Shown here: positions 61,391-64,000 of the stretch, in pieces
Layout: each line of letters starts with the position of its first letter
How positions within the stretch are numbered: position 1 is the first letter of the stretch
From: CAJXZP01 sp964195485
Lineage (GTDB): Bacteria > Bacteroidota > Bacteroidia > Flavobacteriales_G > Salibacteraceae
DNA: 64,000 bases
Reading direction: 5' to 3'
NCBI GenBank assembly: GCA_964195485.1
Contig: CAXMPG010000082.1
Coordinates: 1-64,000 of the forward strand
The notes under the pieces: generated by a model
Told to the model about the DNA's origin: nothing
Database searches by the model: none
What the model saw: the letters and a program-made list of their open reading frames with translations, nothing else
Program-made: the position numbers and the translations under genes

Positions 61391-61418
61391 TTTGGCCTTT
61401 TTGAAATCCCTACTTTTA
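61391..61418 (+). promoter_or_regulatory. Candidate -33/-7 promoter of the sulfatase genes
   Basis: TTTG (61391-61394) and TACTTTTA (61411-61418, one mismatch to TAnnTTTG) are 16 bases apart. The ATG at 61443 follows 25 bases downstream. Plausible by position only. Confidence 0.35.
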
Positions 61419-61442
61419 CCCTACAACTAAATATTTATTCTT

Positions 61443-63011
61443 ATGAGATTATATTCACCAAAGAACTGTCTAATCCTAGCAGCTTGTGTAGGATTGTTCA
61501 CCTTCGGAATTAGTCAAAGCGCAGAAGCGCAAAAAAATAAAAAACCAAACATCCTTGTTATTTGGGGTGATGATATTGGACAATCAAACATTAGTGCGTA
61601 TACAATGGGCCTAATGGGATATAGAACTCCAAACATTGACAGAGTTGCAAAAGAAGGAATGATTTTTACGGATTATTATTCTGAACAAAGTTGTACAGCG
61701 GGACGTTCTTCCTTTATTTTAGGACAAAGTGTTTTACGTACTGGATTAAGTAAAGTAGGTATGCCAGGTGCGTCTGGAGGGATTAATGAGAAAGACCCCA
61801 CCATTGCTGAATTGTTAAAACCTTTAGGATATAGGACAGGTCAATTTGGGAAAAATCATTTAGGAGATAGAGATGAACATTTACCTACAAATCATGGTTT
61901 TGATGAATTTATGGGTAATTTATACCATTTAAATGCAGAGGAAGAACCGGAATTACCGGATTACCCGGACCCAGCAACATATCCTGATTTTGCAAAACGT
62001 TTTGGACCAAGGGGTGTTATTCATTCATATGCTGATGGTAAAATTGAAGATACCGGTCCTTTGACTAAAAAAAGGATGGAAACCATAGATGATGAAACTA
62101 TTGAGGCAGCGAAAAAATTCATTACCACAGCAGTGAAATCTGGTGAGCCATTTTTTGTATGGTGGAACGGGACAAGAATGCACTTTAGAACTCATGTAAA
62201 GGAAGAGCATAGAGGAATTTCTGGTCAAAACGAATATGGTGATGGAATGGTAGAGCATGATATGCACGTTGGGCAATTATTGGATTTACTTGATGAGTTA
62301 GGTGTAACAGATAACACTATTGTTCAATATGGAACAGATAATGGACCTCATAAAAACACTTGGCCAGACGCAGGTGTAAATCCTTTTAGAGGAGAGAAAA
62401 ATACGAACTGGGAAGGTGGGTGGAGAACCCCATCTATGGTTCGTTGGCCAAATCACATTGAGGCAGGATCAGTTTCTAATGAGATTATGTCAGGAATGGA
62501 TTGGATGCCTACTTTTTTAGCCGCTGCTGGAAATGATAAGGTTAAGAATGAATTATTGAAAGGTAAAACAATAGGTGATAAAACCTATAAAGTACACTTA
62601 GATGGTTACAACATGTTGCCTTATTTAACGGGTAAAGAAGAAAAAGGTGCGCGTATTGAATTATTTTATTTTTCTGATGATGGCGAATTAATGGCATTGC
62701 GATACAATGATTGGAAAGTAACTTTTATGAAGCAAAATGCTCCAGGAACGTTGGAAACTTGGTCTAAACCAATGGAAACTATGAGAATTCCTTGGATATA
62801 CAACTTAAGAAGAGATCCGTATGAATTTTCAACTGTAACGTCTAACACTTATTGGGATTGGTATTTAGACCATGTGTTTTTATTATTACCAGCTTCAGAA
62901 TATGTTGGAAATTTCATTGCAACATTTAAAGAATATCCTCCACGCATGAAAGCCGCTAGTTTTAATTTAGGAGATACAATGGATGCATTAACTGCCCCAG
63001 GAAACAATTAA
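61443..63011 (+). CDS. Arylsulfatase (S1-type formylglycine sulfatase)
   Basis: A 522-residue exported sulfatase with a signal peptide (about 1-29). Catalytic motif CTAGR (84-88): C84 is the residue converted to formylglycine. Metal ligands include WGDDIGQSN near residue 42 and GTDNGPHKNTW near residue 300; GQFGKNHLGD is the second signature. The motif has alanine instead of proline at the third position (CxAxR), a form usually matured by the anaerobic-type enzyme (anSME). It hydrolyses an unknown sulfate ester, probably a polysaccharide or lipid. A second sulfatase follows after 9 bases. Confidence 0.93.
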   Translation: MRLYSPKNCLILAACVGLFTFGISQSAEAQKNKKPNILVIWGDDIGQSNISAYTMGLMGYRTPNIDRVAKEGMIFTDYYSEQSCTAGRSSFILGQSVLRTGLSKVGMPGASGGINEKDPTIAELLKPLGYRTGQFGKNHLGDRDEHLPTNHGFDEFMGNLYHLNAEEEPELPDYPDPATYPDFAKRFGPRGVIHSYADGKIEDTGPLTKKRMETIDDETIEAAKKFITTAVKSGEPFFVWWNGTRMHFRTHVKEEHRGISGQNEYGDGMVEHDMHVGQLLDLLDELGVTDNTIVQYGTDNGPHKNTWPDAGVNPFRGEKNTNWEGGWRTPSMVRWPNHIEAGSVSNEIMSGMDWMPTFLAAAGNDKVKNELLKGKTIGDKTYKVHLDGYNMLPYLTGKEEKGARIELFYFSDDGELMALRYNDWKVTFMKQNAPGTLETWSKPMETMRIPWIYNLRRDPYEFSTVTSNTYWDWYLDHVFLLLPASEYVGNFIATFKEYPPRMKAASFNLGDTMDALTAPGNN

Positions 63012-63020
63012 AATAAATAT

Positions 63021-64000
63021 ATGAAGAACAGAAATTTGAGAATTATCACAACCCTAGTAATGCTAATGCTTACGGGGTTTGTGTTCGCACAGAAAAATAA
63101 GAAACCAAACATCCTTGTAATATGGGGTGATGATATTGGTTGGAGTAATGTTAGCGCATATAACCACGGAATGATGGGCTACCAAACACCTAACATTGAC
63201 CGTATTGCTAATGAAGGCGCAATGTTTACAGATTGGTATTCTCAGCAATCTTGTACCGCAGGTAGAGCCGCTTTTATTTTAGGTCAACACCCGTTTAGAA
63301 CAGGTTTATTGACTATTGGAATGCCAGGTGCTACACAAGGTGTTCAAGAGAATCAACCAACCATTGCTGAATTACTTAAAAATCAAGGGTATACTTCAGG
63401 TCAGTTTGGTAAAAATCACCTAGGTGATAGAGATGAACACTTACCTACCAATCATGGTTTTGATGAGTTTTATGGCAATCTTTACCATTTAAATGCGGAA
63501 GAAGAGCCAGAATCTTATTACTATCCAAAAGACCCTGAATTTCACAAAAAATTCGGTCCTAGAGGAGTTATTCACTCTTACGCGGATGGTAAAATTGAAG
63601 ATACAGGCCCATTAACTAGAAAGAGAATGGAAACTGCTGATGAGGAGTTTACTTCTGCTGCAATCGATTTTATTGAAAGAGCACATAAAGCGGGTAAACC
63701 TTTCTTTGTGTGGTTAAGTGCAACCAGAATGCACGTTTGGACACATTTGAAAGATGAAAGTACGGGTGTAACTGGTATTGGACTTTATCCAGACGGAATG
63801 GTAGAGCACGATAAAGCTATTGGAACTGTATTAGCAAAGTTGGAAGAACTGGGTATTATGGATAACACTATTATCATGTATTCTACGGATAACGGTGCGG
63901 AGAAATTTACGTGGCCTGATGGAGGAACAACGCCATTTGCGGGTGAAAAAGGAACAACCTGGGAAGGTGGTTTTAGAGCTCCTTGTGCTATTCGTTGGCC
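63021..64000 (+). CDS. Arylsulfatase (second copy), truncated by window end
   Basis: Open to the last base of the window with no stop. It starts MKNRNLRIITTLVMLMLTG with a signal peptide ending about residue 25. It is closely related to the sulfatase before it: WGDDIGWSN, CTAGR at residues 78-82 (C78 the formylglycine precursor), GQFGKNHLGDRDEHLPTNHG, STDNGAEKFTW. The identity by eye is roughly two-thirds in the core. It lies 9 bases after the first gene, so they form a tandem pair and may be part of a larger sulfated-glycan locus beyond the window. Confidence 0.92.
   Translation, partial: MKNRNLRIITTLVMLMLTGFVFAQKNKKPNILVIWGDDIGWSNVSAYNHGMMGYQTPNIDRIANEGAMFTDWYSQQSCTAGRAAFILGQHPFRTGLLTIGMPGATQGVQENQPTIAELLKNQGYTSGQFGKNHLGDRDEHLPTNHGFDEFYGNLYHLNAEEEPESYYYPKDPEFHKKFGPRGVIHSYADGKIEDTGPLTRKRMETADEEFTSAAIDFIERAHKAGKPFFVWLSATRMHVWTHLKDESTGVTGIGLYPDGMVEHDKAIGTVLAKLEELGIMDNTIIMYSTDNGAEKFTWPDGGTTPFAGEKGTTWEGGFRAPCAIRW

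Noticed and set aside
1..64000. Search for tRNA, rRNA, riboswitch, CRISPR, prophage or defence genes
   Set aside because: Nothing convincing was seen by eye in the intergenic regions, and no phage structural, Cas, toxin-antitoxin or restriction genes were recognised among the proteins.

Overview
The window looks like a chromosomal segment of a member of the Bacteroidota, probably a free-living Flavobacteriales-type marine or aquatic heterotroph. The signs are AT-rich DNA, several secreted proteins ending in type IX secretion (T9SS) sorting domains, TonB-dependent receptors that begin with a carboxypeptidase-regulatory-like domain, an ECF sigma / FecR pair, weak Shine-Dalgarno signals, and promoters resembling the Bacteroidota -33/-7 type (TAnnTTTG). 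No tRNA, rRNA, CRISPR array, prophage or intact insertion sequence was seen. Genus and species cannot be told from sequence reading alone.

Layout. 1-3.3 kb: the 3' part of ileS, a DksA/TraR-family gene, lspA and two small genes. 3.4-5.4 kb: ruvB-queG on the minus strand. 5.5-14.9 kb: a tightly packed minus-strand operon of eight genes with three B12-binding-type radical SAM enzymes, two methyltransferases, a membrane GT87-like glycosyltransferase, a nucleotidyltransferase and a lipoprotein with one haem-binding motif. I do not recognise this combination, and it is the best candidate for an undescribed pathway. 15.4-18.5 kb: a PLP-dependent class V aminotransferase-like enzyme, a VOC protein and a second GT87-like protein, divergent from that operon and possibly related to it. 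18.5-19.3 kb: a gene-poor stretch with a decayed IS1595-type transposase remnant.

19.3-26.5 kb: a MacB-type ABC export system (ATPase, two permeases, membrane-fusion protein) flanked by a LuxR-type regulator and a HisKA_2-type histidine kinase. 26.7-28.6 kb: an epimerase-like SDR protein and a KtrA-like K+ channel regulator. 28.6-36.0 kb: an ECF sigma / FecR pair whose presumed outer-membrane signalling (STN) domain sits on a repeat protein rather than on a TonB receptor, followed by a c-type cytochrome lipoprotein, a second repeat protein and a TonB-dependent receptor. This is the second candidate for an unusual system. 36.1-37.9 kb: an SDR enzyme, then a DUF2975/HTH pair with a striking palindrome over its promoter.

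38.0-42.8 kb: two tandem M43-type secreted metalloproteases. 42.9-49.8 kb: oligopeptidase B, then a TonB receptor with a secreted T9SS alpha/beta-hydrolase. 49.9-56.9 kb: an NrtS-like small membrane protein, a DUF427 protein, a pirin, an MscS channel, an O6-alkylguanine DNA methyltransferase, two small membrane proteins and a DUF1254/DUF1214 lipoprotein. 57.0-61.4 kb: a LamG-repeat T9SS surface protein followed by three exported, probably outer-membrane, proteins. 61.4-64.0 kb: two tandem sulfatases, the second running off the end of the window.

Many starts are GTG or TTG. Where an in-frame ATG a few codons downstream fits a promoter or signal peptide better, that ATG was chosen and the entry says so.
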